This document shows positions 43,274 through 56,215 of a stretch of 64,000 bases of DNA, piece by piece. Under the pieces are notes generated by a model. The model worked only from the letters and a program-made list of their open reading frames with translations, did no database searches and was not told the DNA's origin. Numbering within the stretch: the stretch's first letter is position 1; every line of letters starts with the position of its first letter. This DNA is from Wurfbainia villosa (Eukaryota > Streptophyta > Magnoliopsida > Zingiberales > Zingiberaceae). The position numbers and the translations under genes were made by a program. The DNA lies in NCBI GenBank assembly GCA_025175895.1, contig CM045987.1, forward strand, positions 109,419,040 through 109,483,039, in the 5' to 3' direction.

Positions 43274-45115
43274 TCAAACTGCCATACATCTGATCCCCAT
43301 TCCCTCCACATGCCTATCAAAAGCTCTCACCGAAAGGGCCTTAGTGAAAGGATCTGCCAGGTTATCCTCCGATGCAATCTTGGCCACAACAACTTCTCCT
43401 CTCTTTACAATTTCTCGTATAAGGTGGTACTTGCGCTCTATGTGTTTACTTGCCTTATGGGCTCGTGGTTCCTTCGAGTTTGCAACTGCACCACTATTAT
43501 CACATTAAATTGTGATAGTTCTGGGCAAACCAGGAATCACATCCAAGTCCATCAAGAAGTTCCTGATCCACACAGCTTCTTTGGCCGCCTCAGAGGCTAC
43601 CACATACTCAGCTTCCATGGTGGAGTCCGCCACACATTTCTGTTTGACACTTCTCCATACAATGGCTCCACCTCCCAATGTAAACACAAAACCTGAGGTA
43701 GACTTACTGTTATCCCTGTCTGATTGGAAGTCGGAATCCGTGTAACCCATAGAGAGTAATTGGGCTGCCTGGTAAACTAGCATATAATCCCTAGTCCTTC
43801 TCAGGTACTTCAATATATGCTTTACCGCAGTCCAATATCCCTGTCCTGGATTACTTTGATATCTGCTGACCATGCCCACGGCAAAGCAGATATCTGGTCT
43901 CGTACATAGCATCGCATACATGAGGCTTCCTACTGTCGAAGCATAAGGAACCGCCTTCATCTCCTCTATCTCCTCAGATGTTCTAGGACACATCTCCTTA
44001 GATAAAGGAACTCCATGCCTGAAAGGTAGAAAACCTTTCTTGGAGTTCTACATGCTAAAATGATCCATAATTGTGTCTATGTATGAAGCCTGAGATAAGC
44101 ACAACATCCTTTTCTTGAGATCCCTTATAACCTTGATTTCAAGGATGTGTCCCACTTCTCTCAAGTCCTTCATATCAAACTGTTTGGACAATCATACCCT
44201 TACGTCCGATAACACCTTGACATTGTTGCCAATTAACAAAATTTCATCTATGTATAGTATAAGAAATACCACTATGTTTCCGTCACATATCTTGTATACA
44301 CAAGACTCATCCAGACTTTGAGTAAATCCATAAGACTGGATTACCTCATCAAAGTGGATGTTCCAAGACCTTGAAGCTTGCTTCAATCCATAAATGGACC
44401 GATTAAGCTTACATACAAGATGCTCTTTACCCTTCGCAATAAATCCCTCTAGTTGCTTCATATAGATGTTTTTTTCAAGACTTCCATTAAGGAAAGTTGT
44501 CTAGACATCCATCTGACACACCTCATAATCCATATGAGCTACAATGCATAAGAGAATCTAGATAGACTTAAGCATGGCCACCGGCAAAAAGGACTCCTCA
44601 TAATTGATACCCTTTTTCTGAGTATACCCCTTTGCAACAAGCCTCGCTTTGAAGGTCTCAACCTTCCCATCTATTCCTCTCTTTCTTTTGTAGATCCACT
44701 TGCATCCAATGGTTTTTACACCATCGGGTGGTTCTACTAGCTCTCAGACCTAATTTGAATCCATAGATTCAATCTCAGCATTCATTGCACTTTGCCAAGA
44801 TACTACATCTTTATCTTGGATTGCTTCGTCATATGTCCAGGGATCAAGTTCATGTTCCCCAGGGACCAAATCAGAAGATTCTCCCAAAAACATGAATCTA
44901 TCAGGCTGTCTAACAACCCTCCCACTACGACGAGGTATCACCTGTGTATCCTCTGTGACACGCAGTGCAGTGACTTGTGGTATATCCTCTTATACCGGTG
45001 GTACTGAAGAAGTGACTTACCCTTTTAATTCCTTCAGAACAATCTTACTCATGGGCTTGTGGTTCATCACGTAGTCTTCCTCTAGAAATCTGGTGTTCAT
45101 GATAACGATCACCCT
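43274..45115 (-). pseudogene. pol: C4 pol: reverse transcriptase and RNase H
   Basis: One frame throughout, ending at TGA 43274-43276. RT motifs: VCKLNRSIYGLKQASRSWN, and the active site with Ile-Asp-Glu-Ile in place of Val-Asp-Asp-Ile (LYIDEILLIGNN), so one catalytic Asp is Glu. TGA 44189-44191 stands where C3 has Trp. The connection and RNase H parts are open in 43505-43993 (YASTVGSLMYAMLCTRPDI, YTDSDFQSD, DSTMEAEYV). TAA 43505-43507 precedes CDNSGAV and the HIERKYHLIRE motif. The Asp-to-Glu change alone would be expected to impair the enzyme. Confidence 0.9.
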
Positions 45116-46402
45116 CTAATCTCTAGGACTATAAAACAAACCACCTTTCGTTCCTCTAGGATAGCCAACGAACATGCGCACTTCTGTATGAGGTTCCAAC
45201 TTACCAGCATCCGCCTTCAGCACATGTGCTGGACTCCCCCAAATCCGAATATGTCTTAGACTAAACTTTCGCACAGTCCACAATTCTGTGGGAGTAGAAG
45301 GCACTGATTTAGATGGGACTAAATTCAGAATATACACTGTCGTATCTAGAGCATATCCCCAGAATGAATCTAGCAACTCAGAATAACTCATCATCGATCT
45401 AACCATCTCCATAAGAGTCCTATTCCTTCGCTCTGCTACACCATTCTACTGGGGTGTTCCAGGTGCAGACAATTGGGATTAAATCCTAGCCTCTGACAAG
45501 TAATTCCTAAACTCTCCTAAGAGGTACTCACCACCACGATCAGATAGTAGTGTCTTGATACTTTTACCTTGACGTTTCTCCACATCAGCCTTGAATTCTT
45601 TGAACTTGTAAAAGCATTCAGACTTGCGGCGTATCAAGTAAATGTATCCATATCTCGAATAATCGTCTATAAAAGAGACGAAATACTCAAAACCACCTCT
45701 AGCCTGGATAGACATAGGATCACACAAATCAGAATGAACCAATTCTAACACATCTTTGGCTCTATACCCCTTGGCCTTAAATGGCCTCTTGGTCATTTTA
45801 CCCTCCAAGCAAGATTCGCAGGTTGGGAAATCTTCCACCACTAATGAACCCAGAGGTCCATCAGCTATCAACCTTTGAATTTTGCTTCGGTTAATATGAC
45901 TAAGCCTAAGATGCCAAAGATATGTTTGGTTCATCTTCGAAGATTCTTTTCTCTTATTGGAATTAGAAGATGAGTTATTAGCTTATATTTGCATCGTGGG
46001 AGCTTTTGGTTCAAGTGTGTATAAATTTCCTATCAATGCACCCGAATAGATAATGTCTCTATTCCTTTTTATAACAACTCTGTCATTAAAAGAAATAGAA
46101 TATCCATCCATAAACAATTTAGAAACCGAAATTAAATTCTTTCTAAATAAAGGTACATAAAGGCAATTCTTAAGAACCAAAACTTTATTTTTCTCAAAAA
46201 ATAAATGTACGTCTCCCATCATAATCAGAACCCACCTTCGTGGCACGCCTAAGTATACTAATCTCTCCTCACCCGACTCGGTTTCAAAACCTCGTAAAGT
46301 GTTGCAGACATGATCAGTGGCTCCCATATCTACACACCAGGTGCCGGTAGATAACACCGCTAAACATGTTTCAATGACAAGACTAAAAGATATATCTTTG
46401 TT
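45116..46402 (-). pseudogene. pol: C4 pol: protease and integrase
   Basis: Protease CVDMGATDHVCN near 46310-46345, then TAA 45983-45985, pre-integrase LWHLRLSHINRSKI with CESCLEGK, integrase core with VHSDLCDPM, IDDYSRYGYIY and NGVAERRNRT (Glu kept), two stops around 45450-45481, and C-terminal motif MFVGYPRGTKGG. The frame is the same as gag and RT. Confidence 0.9.
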
Positions 46403-47188
46403 CTACTTGCGGTTGGGGCAGTCCTTCTTCCAGTGTCCAGTCTGCTTACAAGTGAAGCACTTGCCTTTCGGCTTCTTCACTTCTCCCTGAGTCCCTCCCA
46501 CCGACTTTGCCCCAGCTTGTTTCTTCTTCTTCTTGCCTTTCGGCTTAGAAGTAGAAACCTTTTGGGTAACCATGGCATGCGCCTGAGCACTCTGATGAAA
46601 TAGCTCCTCTACCGCCTGGGGTTCTATCAGAAGCTCCGCCAACGAATACAACCTCTTGTTCATGTTGTAGTTCAGGCAAAACTACGCAAAACTCCTAGGT
46701 AGAGACTGGAGAATGATATCGACCTCGGTTTCCCCATCGATCTCAGCTCCGAGGACCTCCAGCTCATTCAAATGAGCCATCATCTTGAGAACATGATCCC
46801 TCACGGGTGTTCCCTCGATCATGGTGGTCGTCATCAAGTTCCTCATGGCTTCCTACCTTGCAGCCCGATTCTGGTGTCCGAAAAGCTCTTTGAGATTGAG
46901 CATCATGTCATAAGAAGTGGGCATGGCTTGATGCTGATGTTGTAGTACATTTGACATAGATGCCAAAATGTAACACCGCGCCATCTCATCGGCCTTGATC
47001 CACTTCTTATAACTCTCCTTCTCCTTTTCCCCAGAATCATCCGCAGGCTTAGGAGGGTACTCTTCGAGGAGTACATATTTGTATTCCTCAGCAGTCAAGA
47101 CAATGTCAAGATTCCTCTTCCAATCAACATAGTTGGGTCCAGTAAGTTTATTCTCTTTCAGTATCACAGCAAGTGGGTTGAAAGTCAT
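46403..47188 (-). pseudogene. gag: C4 gag
   Basis: ATG 47188 (MTFNPLAVIL). 112 codons run to TAG 46853-46855 (Gln codon in C0 and C3), a further TAG near 46686 (again Gln), then the Lys-rich part and an intact zinc knuckle CFTCKQTGHWKKDC, ended by TAG 46403-46405. The frame continues into protease. All three stops can arise from CAG by one C-to-T change. Confidence 0.9.
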
Positions 47189-48144
47189 TTTGAAAGAAAA
47201 CCTAAGAATCACATAGATCAAAACCTTAGATTTAAAAAAATTATTGATTCCTCAAACAATAATATTTTAAAATCAACCAACACCTCAAAACACCGAGAAT
47301 ATCGTATGCCACGGTAGTGTGAACATATACGAATTGTATATTTGTAAGAGGAAGTTTTACCCATTAATTTTACTATCTTGTCAACCTAAATTTTTGACAA
47401 ATAAAATTAATAGTTGGTTCCTCTTCGGCCCTACAAATAAAAGCAGTGACTCCGATGGGGAGGATACTTCTATTTGCATCTAAGTGTTCACCATTACTTG
47501 GTACCAAGGCAATTATCTCGGATTATATGCCTTCCGATGGGGAAGTACACACGCTCCTTAATAATTTTCTATAACCATATTCGACCTTGTGATCCGCAAA
47601 CAAACTCATCCGATTGGGAGGAAGGCACTCAGAGCCGATGCGCAAGTTTGTTTGCATCACATGTCAAATCGTAATGGAGGCCTTTGGAATTTATAAAAAA
47701 TATCCCTCTCCGACTTAGTAATTTAAAATTGAGGAATTTTTTAGCCTACGACATGCATATCAAACAATAAGCAATAAATATGAAAAATAAAATTTTTCCA
47801 ACTATTATGGCTTTTGTCTTCAATATGTCTCCTGTCGTATCGCCATCTCGTCCGCTCCTCCCTACGCCATGTACAAGCCATCCGAAGATCCGAGCCGAGA
47901 AAAATCTATTTTAATTTACGTCCATCGATCCTATACTCCACGAGGGAGTGTACATGAAATCTAGATCGAAAGTAAACTAAAATAAAAAGAGTGGCTAAAC
48001 AATGTCGTATCTAATTTACAAAAATTAAATACTAGCCTCGTCAACCCCGAGGATTCAACAAAATATGCATTTACACACAAACAATCACATACACACATAT
48101 GGCCATAATAGTTGGATCCTATGCCTGCAACCAAAGAGTTAACC
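47189..48144 (-). other. C4 leader, cut by E
   Basis: Non-coding, fifth copy of the C leader. It stops at GAGTTAACC where E begins; compared with C2 it lacks the last roughly 120 bp including the primer-binding site. Confidence 0.75.
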
Positions 48145-48589
48145 TGTCACGCCCGTCCTTTCCTAGGGTCCGGAGGGGCGGCGCGTGACGCGACCGTACA
48201 TGCATACATCGTACTACTTACAGCGGAAGACTATACATATTGCACTTCTTACAGCGGAAGATTTTAGACATTTTTTTTTCCTTTTAAACATAACATGCAT
48301 CGTCATTTCATAGGTACTTCTTCTTAACATAGAGCATGCATCATTATTTCATAAGTACTTAGTGCTTAATTCAAAACCATAAACAAAACATCTTAAGGAA
48401 AACATGCACAAGGGACATAACAGATCTCTTCCACCATGCCACTGCCACACACACACTTGCCCCTCCTGCTGCTCCCTTTAGTTTATCCAACCTTTACCCT
48501 TATCTGCAGTACAAGGGAAAATAAACTATAAGCACATAGGCTTAGTAAGATCCTGTCCTACTCACAAAACCATACATTGACATTAAGCA

Positions 48590-48900
48590 TAGCATGTAAC
48601 ACTCATAACATATAAGCAACATAACATGTAACATATGTGACATAAGCAAACATAACATGTAGCATAAATAACATAAGCAAACATAACATGTAGCATAAGT
48701 AACATAAGCAAACATAACATGTGACATATATAACATAAGCAAACATAACATGTAGCATAAGTAACCTAAGCAAACATAACATGTAACATATACAACATAG
48801 CAACATATCATGTACATATATGGAATAATCATACATAACATGCAACATATATATCATAGCAACATAACATGTAAACACAAATATAACATGGTAATCATAA
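48590..48900. repeat. Array 1: ACATAACATG-type repeats
   Basis: Units of about 30 bp with CAAACATAACATGTAGCATA and AGTAACATAAG. The periodic minus-strand frames here are repeat artefacts. Matches 54500-54790. Confidence 0.85.
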
Positions 48901-49039
48901 CATGTAAACATATGCAGGATGCTCTTTGAAAACATATATTATAGGTACGTAAACATAAATCTCAACATATTGGGCCCAGCATTGTACCACATCATCATCA
49001 TCATAGCGCGCATCCCTAAATAGACCCGAGGTAGCAAGT

Positions 49040-49270
49040 CTCGAACCTACTAGGTTACTAAGCCCGATCTTAGTCCGTCGACCTAGGGGCCATCGTCATA
49101 GCGTAGAAGCCCATCCTAGGCCCGATCTTAGTCAATCAACCTAGGGCATCTGGGAGCCCATCCCGTACTAGGCCCGATCTTAGTCCGTCGACCTAGGGGC
49201 AATCATACATAGAAGCCCATCCTAGGCCCGATCTTAGTCCGTCGGCCTAGGGCAACTTAGGAGCCCATCC
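49040..49270. repeat. Array 2: GGCCCGATCTTAGTC repeats
   Basis: Four copies of a unit with GATCTTAGTCCGTCGACC and CTAGGG, spaced about 55-65 bp. Matches 54930-55160. Confidence 0.88.
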
Positions 49271-49339
49271 CTTTGGACCTTGTTAGGGTCCTGGTACAAG
49301 CCATGCAGAAGGTAAAATACTTATATGCTTTTTATCATA

Positions 49340-49810
49340 ACATATCTTATTTAATTTCGCAAACATATCAAACTTCATTTCATAACATATCATATTTCAC
49401 TTCATGAACATATCATATTTCATTTCATAAACATATCATACTTCATTTCATAACATATCATATTTCACTTCATGAACATATCATATTTCATTTCATAACA
49501 TATCATATTTCACTTCATGACATATCATATTTCATTTCATAACATATCATATTTCACTTCATGAACATATCATATTTCATTTCATAAACATATTACATTT
49601 CATTTCATAAACTTATCATATTCCGTTTCATAAACATATCATAAATCACTTCATAACATATCATATTTTACTTCATGAACAGATCATACTTCATTTCATA
49701 ACCATATCATATTTCATTTCATAAACATATCATGAATCACTTCATAAACATATCATATTTTACTTCATGAACATATCATACTTCATTTCATAACCATATC
49801 ATATTTCATT
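49340..49810. repeat. Array 3: CATATCATATTTCATTTCAT repeats
   Basis: Short A/T-rich units of about 20-25 bp alternating TTCATTTCAT and TTCACTTCATG. Matches 55200-55700. Confidence 0.88.
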
Positions 49811-49894
49811 ACATAACATATCTCAGATATCACACACATATAGGGCATGGCATAAGGCATAAACATCAAGAGCAAGTAAGCACTAACCTAGAGC

Positions 49895-50065
49895 ATGTTA
49901 TCTTCATCTAGCATCATTTAACATCACAAGTTAACATGAACTCACCTAAGCATAAACACATGTTAACCTAACCTAGAGCATGTTATCTTCATCTAGCATC
50001 ATTTAATATCACCTAAACATAAAACACATGTTAACCTAACCTAGAGCATGTTATCTTCATCTAGC
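49895..50065. repeat. Array 4: CCTAGAGCATGTTATCTTC repeats
   Basis: Three copies of a unit of about 70-75 bp. Matches 55760-55945. Confidence 0.85.
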
Positions 50066-50760
50066 ATCTTAACATCATCATATACATACAAGATATGGTA
50101 TAAAACTTCATTGAAATCTCAAGAACAAGGTTTCGTGTAATGGTTCATGGGGCCTTTAGGGTTAAACTTTTACCTAATCCATCTAACATCCTAACATCAT
50201 CATATACATACAAAATATGGTATAGAATTTCATTGAAACCTCAAGAACAAGGTTTGGCCGAATGGTTCATGGGGCTTTTAGGGTTAAACTTTTAACCTAA
50301 TCCATCTAACATCCTAACATCATCATATACATACAAAATATGGTATAGAATTTCATTGAAACCTCAAGAACAAGGTTTGGCCGAATGGTTCATGGGGCGT
50401 TTAGGGTTAAACTTTTAACCTAATCCATCTAACATCCTAACATCATCATATACATACAAAATATGGTATAGAATTTCATTGAAACCTCAAGAACAAGGTT
50501 TGGCCGAATGGTTCATGGGGGCTTTTAGGGTGAAACTTTTAACCTAATCCATCTAACATCCTAACATCATCATATACATACAAAATATGGTATAGAATTT
50601 CATTGAAACCTCAAGAACAAGGTTTGGTCAAATGGTTCATGGGGCCTTTTAGGGTTAAACTTTTAATCTAATCCATCTAACATCCTAACATCATCATATT
50701 CACACAAGTATGGCATAGAACTTCATGGAAACTTAAAGAAAAGGGTTTGGCCGAATGGTC
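50066..50760. repeat. Array 5: 123-bp repeats
   Basis: About six units starting ATCTAACATCCTAACATC, with period 123-124 bp for units beginning 50181, 50304, 50427, 50551 and 50674; the first (50066) is 115 bp. In the 5' LTR two units are visible before B3 cuts in. Confidence 0.92.
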
Positions 50761-51289
50761 AAAGGGGGGGGGGGGGGTTTGACACAAAAACTTCAATCGA
50801 AAAGCTACTTGTATGCAGGTGAGGGAATACTTACATCCTTCGCTTTGTTTTTTGGTTGGAAGATGACCTAAGGGAAGCAACCTAGCCTTTCTTCTTGCTT
50901 GGATGACCTTCGGACAATGGATGAGAAGGGGGAGGAGAAGTGGATCTCGGTGAGGAAGAGGATGAGAGGAGAGAAAATCAACTTGATAACTCATATCTCC
51001 TCATTCCCTCCTATTTATTCATTTGAAGAGTCTCTTAGTCTCCCTTACTCCTAACTATAATTTTCCATATTCCTCTAATAATACAATCTCGTTGGGCTTC
51101 TGGTTAGTGGATGCATCTATAGGGCTTGGCTATCTCTAGAGGTTTGGGGTTCAATTCCTAAGCCTTGCATCCTTTTTGGCTCGTTTTCTTTTATTTTTGA
51201 AAATCCCACATAAAGCCCATCAATTCTGTAAAATTGCTATAAATTTTACTAAAATCCTTCATACCTTTTAAAAGTTTCATCCTCGAAAC

Positions 51290-53840
51290 TTAGAACAATT
51301 CTGGGTACTTCTGCTTCATGTCCTCCTCGCATTCCCAGGTAGCTTCTTTGTACCGTTGATTATGCCATAGGACCTTTACTAAGGTCACCTCTTTGTTCCT
51401 TAGTCTCTTGACTTCTGGCCTAGTATCCGATAGGCCGACTTCATAACTCAGTCCTCTTGAACTTGTAACGCTTGTGGCTCGATCACTGTCCGCATTGGAA
51501 ATGCATTTCTTGAGTGAGACATGGAACAATGTAGAATACGACATCTCGAGGCAGCTCCACTTGTAAGCTACCTTGCCAACCCTCCGCAATATCGGATCGG
51601 TCCCACATAGCGCGACTACTTACCCTTCCTTCCAATCTCATCACTCCTTCATAGGGGCCACCTGAGGAATACCAGTCCGACTTTGAATTTAACGGCCTAC
51701 GCCAGCATATCCGCATAGCTCTTTGTCGGCTTGCGGTTTCAATTCCTCGACAGATGTTCTATATAGCTCGGGTGGTGTCGTCGATGAAGTCCACCGAGTC
51801 CCATCCCCTTCTTTTCACCACCCTGTATCAAAGATATGGGAGATCTACATTTCCTCCCATATAGAGCCTCGTAGGGTGCCATTCCGATAGTAGCTTGGTA
51901 GCTATTGTTGTAGGCGAACAAACATAAGTATTTGCACTACTACCTTTGAAACCAGGCAAGCTCGTAACATATCCTCCAAGATTTGATTTACTCTTCTTCA
52001 TCTCGTCCGTCGGATGGAAGGCAAGATCTTGAACAATAGCTTTTAGGGCCTTCTCAACACATTCCTGTAAATGGTAAATAAAGTGACCATCTCTCGTAAA
52101 TGATGGTCTTAGGAATTCCATGTAGTCGATAATTTCTAGCATTTAATCGAGCCGCTTGTCGAATAAGTCATCTGATTGTAAGAAGTGGGCGGACTTCTCC
52201 ACAATTACCTATATAGCATCGTAACGCTTGTCGCCTTGGGCAATCTGAGATGAAATCCATAGAAATGTCTTCCCATTTCCATTCGAATGATCAGCAGTTC
52301 CTCTAGGTCTCGTGTTCTTCTTTAACCTCGCGTCGGGCATGTACCGACATACTGAGCCACATCTCTTTTCATTTCGAACAACCAAAATTTTCTTTTCAGG
52401 TCTTGGTACATCTTGGTGGTTCAAGGATGCATCGCATAAGGAGTTCCATGAGCTTCTCAAATATCTTCTTCTACGGATCTCGGAATACACACATCGAAGA
52501 GGTAGAGTACTCTATCGAGATATGAAATCCATCGCCCTTTCCTTCTAGGACCTCTTGCGATCCTCAATGCTTGGGTCACTTTTCTTTTCCAAAGATATCA
52601 TCGAATTGCTATCGCCATGGTCGAGAGTCCGATAATGATTTCAACCCGTAACGCATAATCTCCTTTTCTAAGGGCCGAGATAACAGATAGAGACATCAAG
52701 GTGGCGCAGACTTCCCGCTAAGTGCATCACCCACCTTGTTTGCTTTCCCGGATGGTAGAAGATCTCGCAATCATAATCCTTGAGCCTTGAGCTGTCTCGC
52801 TATGTTCAGTCCTTCAGTGTGAAGAAATATTTAGACTCGTGGTCGTGGATAAATCCTACACGAGCTCCATATAGATAATGCCTCCATGTTTTGAGAGCAA
52901 AGACTACCCGAGTAGCTCTAAATCGTGGGTGGGATAATTCCTTTCATGTTCTTTGAGTTGCCTAGAGGCGAGGCAATGACCTTGCCATTCGCATGAGTAC
53001 AACTCCGAGTCCCAACAACTGAAGCCACTGCATACGCAAGCCTTCTTCTTGTCCGAAGAGCAAGGATTGGAGCGCTGGTCAGCCTCCTTTTCAATTATGT
53101 GAAACTCCTCTCGCAGGCGTCCATCCACTCATATTTCTTGTTCTTTCTGGTGAGGACTATCATAGGGGCTACAATCCTGTAGAAGTTCTCTACAAACTTC
53201 CTGTAGTAGCTTGCTAGCCCAAGAAAGCTTTTGATCGCTGCATTCTTTGGTTCTTCCCAGCTTACTCACGGCTTCAATCTTTATTGGGTCTACCATCACT
53301 CCATGCTTGGATATAACGTGACCCAAAAATGATACTTGTTCGAGCCAGAACTCGCATTTGGAGAACTTTGCAAATAGCTGCTTTTCCCGAAGAATCTGCA
53401 ATACCACATTCAGGTGTTCTGTGTTCTCTTCTGGGGTTCTCGAATATATCAGTATGTCATCGATGAAGACGATCACGAACTTGTCGAGGAATGCCGAGAA
53501 TACCCGATTCATCAAATCCATGAACAGAGCAGGTGTATTCATCACTCCAAAGGGCATAACTACGAACTCGTAATGTCTGTATCTTGTTCTAAGGTCGCTC
53601 TTGGTATATCATCCGATTTCACTTTTTACTTGATGATAGCGACCGTGTCAATCTTAGAGAAGATGGTGGCACCCTTTTGGTCGAATGTGTCAAATCCGTG
53701 CGGTAAAGGGTACTATTCTGATTATCACATTATTTAGGCTTCTTGTAGTCTATAGACACTTCTTCCTTCTAATCGAGGTTCCACTACATGCATAAGACGG
53801 TGGGTACCTCATTAACTCTATTACTACGTCTTCCAGCCAT
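51290..53840 (-). pseudogene. pol: E pol remnant: RT, RNase H, integrase, chromodomain
   Basis: ATG 53840 (MAGRRSNRVNE, gag-like) is joined after a few codons to RT sequence, so gag and protease are deleted. RT: KIDxxxxxIK remnants, then open 53129-53557 with MPFGVMNTPALF and the active site FIDD at 53456-53467 and FLGHVIS. RNase H tail: ASRQLKEHERNYPTHDLEL in two frames (52904-53128). Integrase: zinc-finger region CRYMPDARLKK (52209-52490), core with FHPTDE (51828-52142), YEALYGRKCRSPI (51739-51921). Chromodomain: VLWHNQRYKEATWECEEDM, ending KYPELF at 51290. Frameshifts separate almost every domain. Confidence 0.87.
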
Positions 53841-54064
53841 GTTTATCTTCATATATTAGAGTAAGGCTAGTATAAGTTTATCGTTCATTTATCTATGCAT
53901 AGTTAAAACTAAAAGCTAGCATAAGGTTATCATACATATTTTCATGCATACTTAAGCTAGAGGCATTTGTTATCATACATGAAAGAAATAAAGTAGGCAT
54001 AGAAATTCTTACTTGGAGCGATAGGATTTGGAGCTTGATGTGTGTGTAGTGGAAAGGCAGATCT
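53841..54064 (-). other. E 5' leader
   Basis: About 220 nt between the primer-binding site and the gag-type ATG. Nothing coding seen. Confidence 0.6.
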
Positions 54065-54076
54065 GCTCTGATACCA
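54065..54076 (-). other. Primer-binding site of E
   Basis: Minus-strand TGGTATCAGAGC next to the 5' LTR. Confidence 0.88.
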
Positions 54077-56215
54077 ACTCACGCCCCTTTCCTAGGGTCC
54101 GAGGGGCGGCGCTGATACTGCACAACATGCATACATCAGACTACTTATAGGGGAAGACTATACATATTTTATTTACAAATGAAGACTTTAGACATATTTT
54201 TTTCCCTTTTAAACATAACATGCATCGTCATTTCATAGGTACTTCTTCTTAACATAGAGCATGCATCATTATTTCATAAGTACTTAGTGCTTAATTCAAA
54301 ACCATAAACAAAACATCTTAAGGAAAACATGCACAAGGGACATAACAGATCTCACCATGCCATACACACACACTTGCCCCTCCACGCCCCTTTAGTTTAT
54401 CCAACCTTTACCCTTATCTACATGATAAGGGAAAATAAACTATAAGAACATAGGCTTAGTAAGATCCTGTCCCTACTCACAAAACCATACATACATTAAG
54501 CATAGCATGTAACACTCATAACATATAAGCATAACATGTAACATATGTGACATAAGCAAACATAACATGTAATATAATAATATAAATATAATATGTACAA
54601 CATAACATGTGACTATATATATAAGCAAACATAACATGTAGCATAAGTAACCTAAGCAAATATAATACATGTAATATACATATAGCAACATATCATGTAC
54701 ATATATGGCATAATCAAACATAACATGCAACATATATCATAGCAACATAACATGTAATATAACAAATATAACATGGTAATCATAGTATGTAAACATATGC
54801 AGATGCTCTTTGAAACATATATATGGTAAACGTAAACATAAATCTCAACATATTGGGCCCGACATTGTACCACATCATCATCATCATTGCGCGCATCCCT
54901 AAATAGACCCGAGGTAGCAAGTCTCGAACCTACTAGGTTACTAGGCCCGATCTTAGTCCGTCGACCTAGGGGCCATCGTCATAGCGTAGAAGCCCATCCT
55001 AGGCCTGATCTTAGTCCATCGACCTAGGGCATTTGGGAGTCCATCCCGTACTAGGCCCGATCTTAGTCCGTCGACCTAGGGGCAATCATACATAGAAGCC
55101 TATCCTAGGCCCGATCTTAGTCCGTCGGCCTAGGGCAACTTAGGAGCCCATCCCTTTGGACCTTGTTAGGGTCCTGGTACAAGCCATGCAGAAGGTAAAA
55201 TACTTATATGCTTTTTATCATAACATATCTTATTTCATTTTGCAAACATATCATACTTCATTTCATAACATATCATATTTCACTTCATGAACATATCATA
55301 TTTCATTTCATAACATATCATATTTCACTTCATGACATATCATATTTCATTTCATAACATATCATATTTCACTTCATGAACATATCATATTTCATTTCAT
55401 AAACATATTACATTTCATTTCATAAACTTATCATATTCCGCTTTAATCAAACATATCATAAATCACTTCATAACATCATATTTTACTATGAGGATCATAC
55501 TTCATTTCATAACTATATCATATTTCATTTCATAAACATATCATGAATCACTTATAAACATATCATATTTTACTTCATGAACATATCATACTTCATTTCA
55601 TAACCATACATATCATATTTCATTTTCATAAACATATCATGATATTTTACTTCATGAATATATCATATTTCATTTCATAACTATATCATATTTCATTACA
55701 TAACATATCTTCATTACCCATAATACATATGGCATAAGGCATAAACATCAAGAGCAAGTAAGCACTAACCTAGAGCATGTTATCTTCATCTAGCATCATT
55801 TAACATCACAAGTTAACATGAACTCACCTAAGCATAAACACATGTTAACCTAACCTAGAGCATGTTATCTTCATCTAGCATCATTTAATATCACCTAAAC
55901 ATAAAACACATGTTAACCTAACCTAGAGCATGTTATCTTCTTCTAGCATCTTAACATCATCATATACATACAAGATATGGTATAAAACTTCATTGAAATC
56001 TCAAGAACAAGGTTTGGCCGAATGGTTCATGGGGGCCTTTAGGGTTAAACTTTTACCTAATCCATCTAACATCCTAACATCATCATATACATACAAAATA
56101 TGGTATAGAATTTCATTGAAACCTCAAGAACAAGGCTTGGCCGAATGGTTCATGGGGGCTTTTAGGGTGAAACTTTTAACCTAATCCATCTAACATCCTA
56201 ACATCTGTTGGATCG
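54077..56215 (-). repeat. E 5' LTR, cut by B3
   Basis: Collinear with 48145-50690 of the 3' LTR, including all five arrays with fewer or altered units (54500-54790, 54930-55160, 55200-55700, 55760-55945, 55946-56215). Many short differences from its partner cluster at GCAG/CAGC strings. The rest should lie right of the window. Confidence 0.87.

Larger units (their letters stand above)
41357..48144 (-). mobile_element. C4: family C copia, 5' end missing
   Basis: Minus orientation: gag, protease, integrase, RT, RNase H, polypurine tract and 3' LTR. The 5' leader is cut by E at 48144, and the 5' LTR should lie right of the window. Duplication candidate catcc at 41352-41356. From 47188 to 43274 the open stretches all share one frame, so the copy is broken mainly by stops, not frameshifts. 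Confidence 0.9.
48145..51266 (-). repeat. E 3' LTR, rich in tandem arrays
   Basis: Plus-strand start TGTCACGCCCG. The inner end is uncertain (near 51266, before the integrase stop). About 3.1 kb holding five different tandem arrays (48590-50760), a 13-bp poly-G run near 50765 and a minus-strand TATA-like ATAAATAGG near 51000-51010. Collinear with 54077-56215. Confidence 0.8.
48145..56215 (-). mobile_element. E: chromovirus-type Ty3/gypsy element
   Basis: Minus orientation: 5' LTR (cut by B3 at 56216), primer-binding site 54076-54065, a short gag start joined to RT, RNase H, integrase with chromodomain, and a long 3' LTR. RT-RNase H-integrase order defines gypsy, and the C-terminal chromodomain points to a Tekay/Del-type chromovirus. 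Gag and protease are missing. Left duplication candidate taacc (48140-48144); the other copy is outside the window. Confidence 0.88.

Noticed and set aside
48542..48935. Cys/Tyr/Leu-rich frames resembling small membrane proteins
   Set aside because: They follow the ACATAACATG repeat array of the E LTR; the same happens at 54473-54873.
49340..49810. Regular short repeats that might suggest a CRISPR array
   Set aside because: Units are directly adjacent without unique spacers, A/T-rich, inside a plant LTR.
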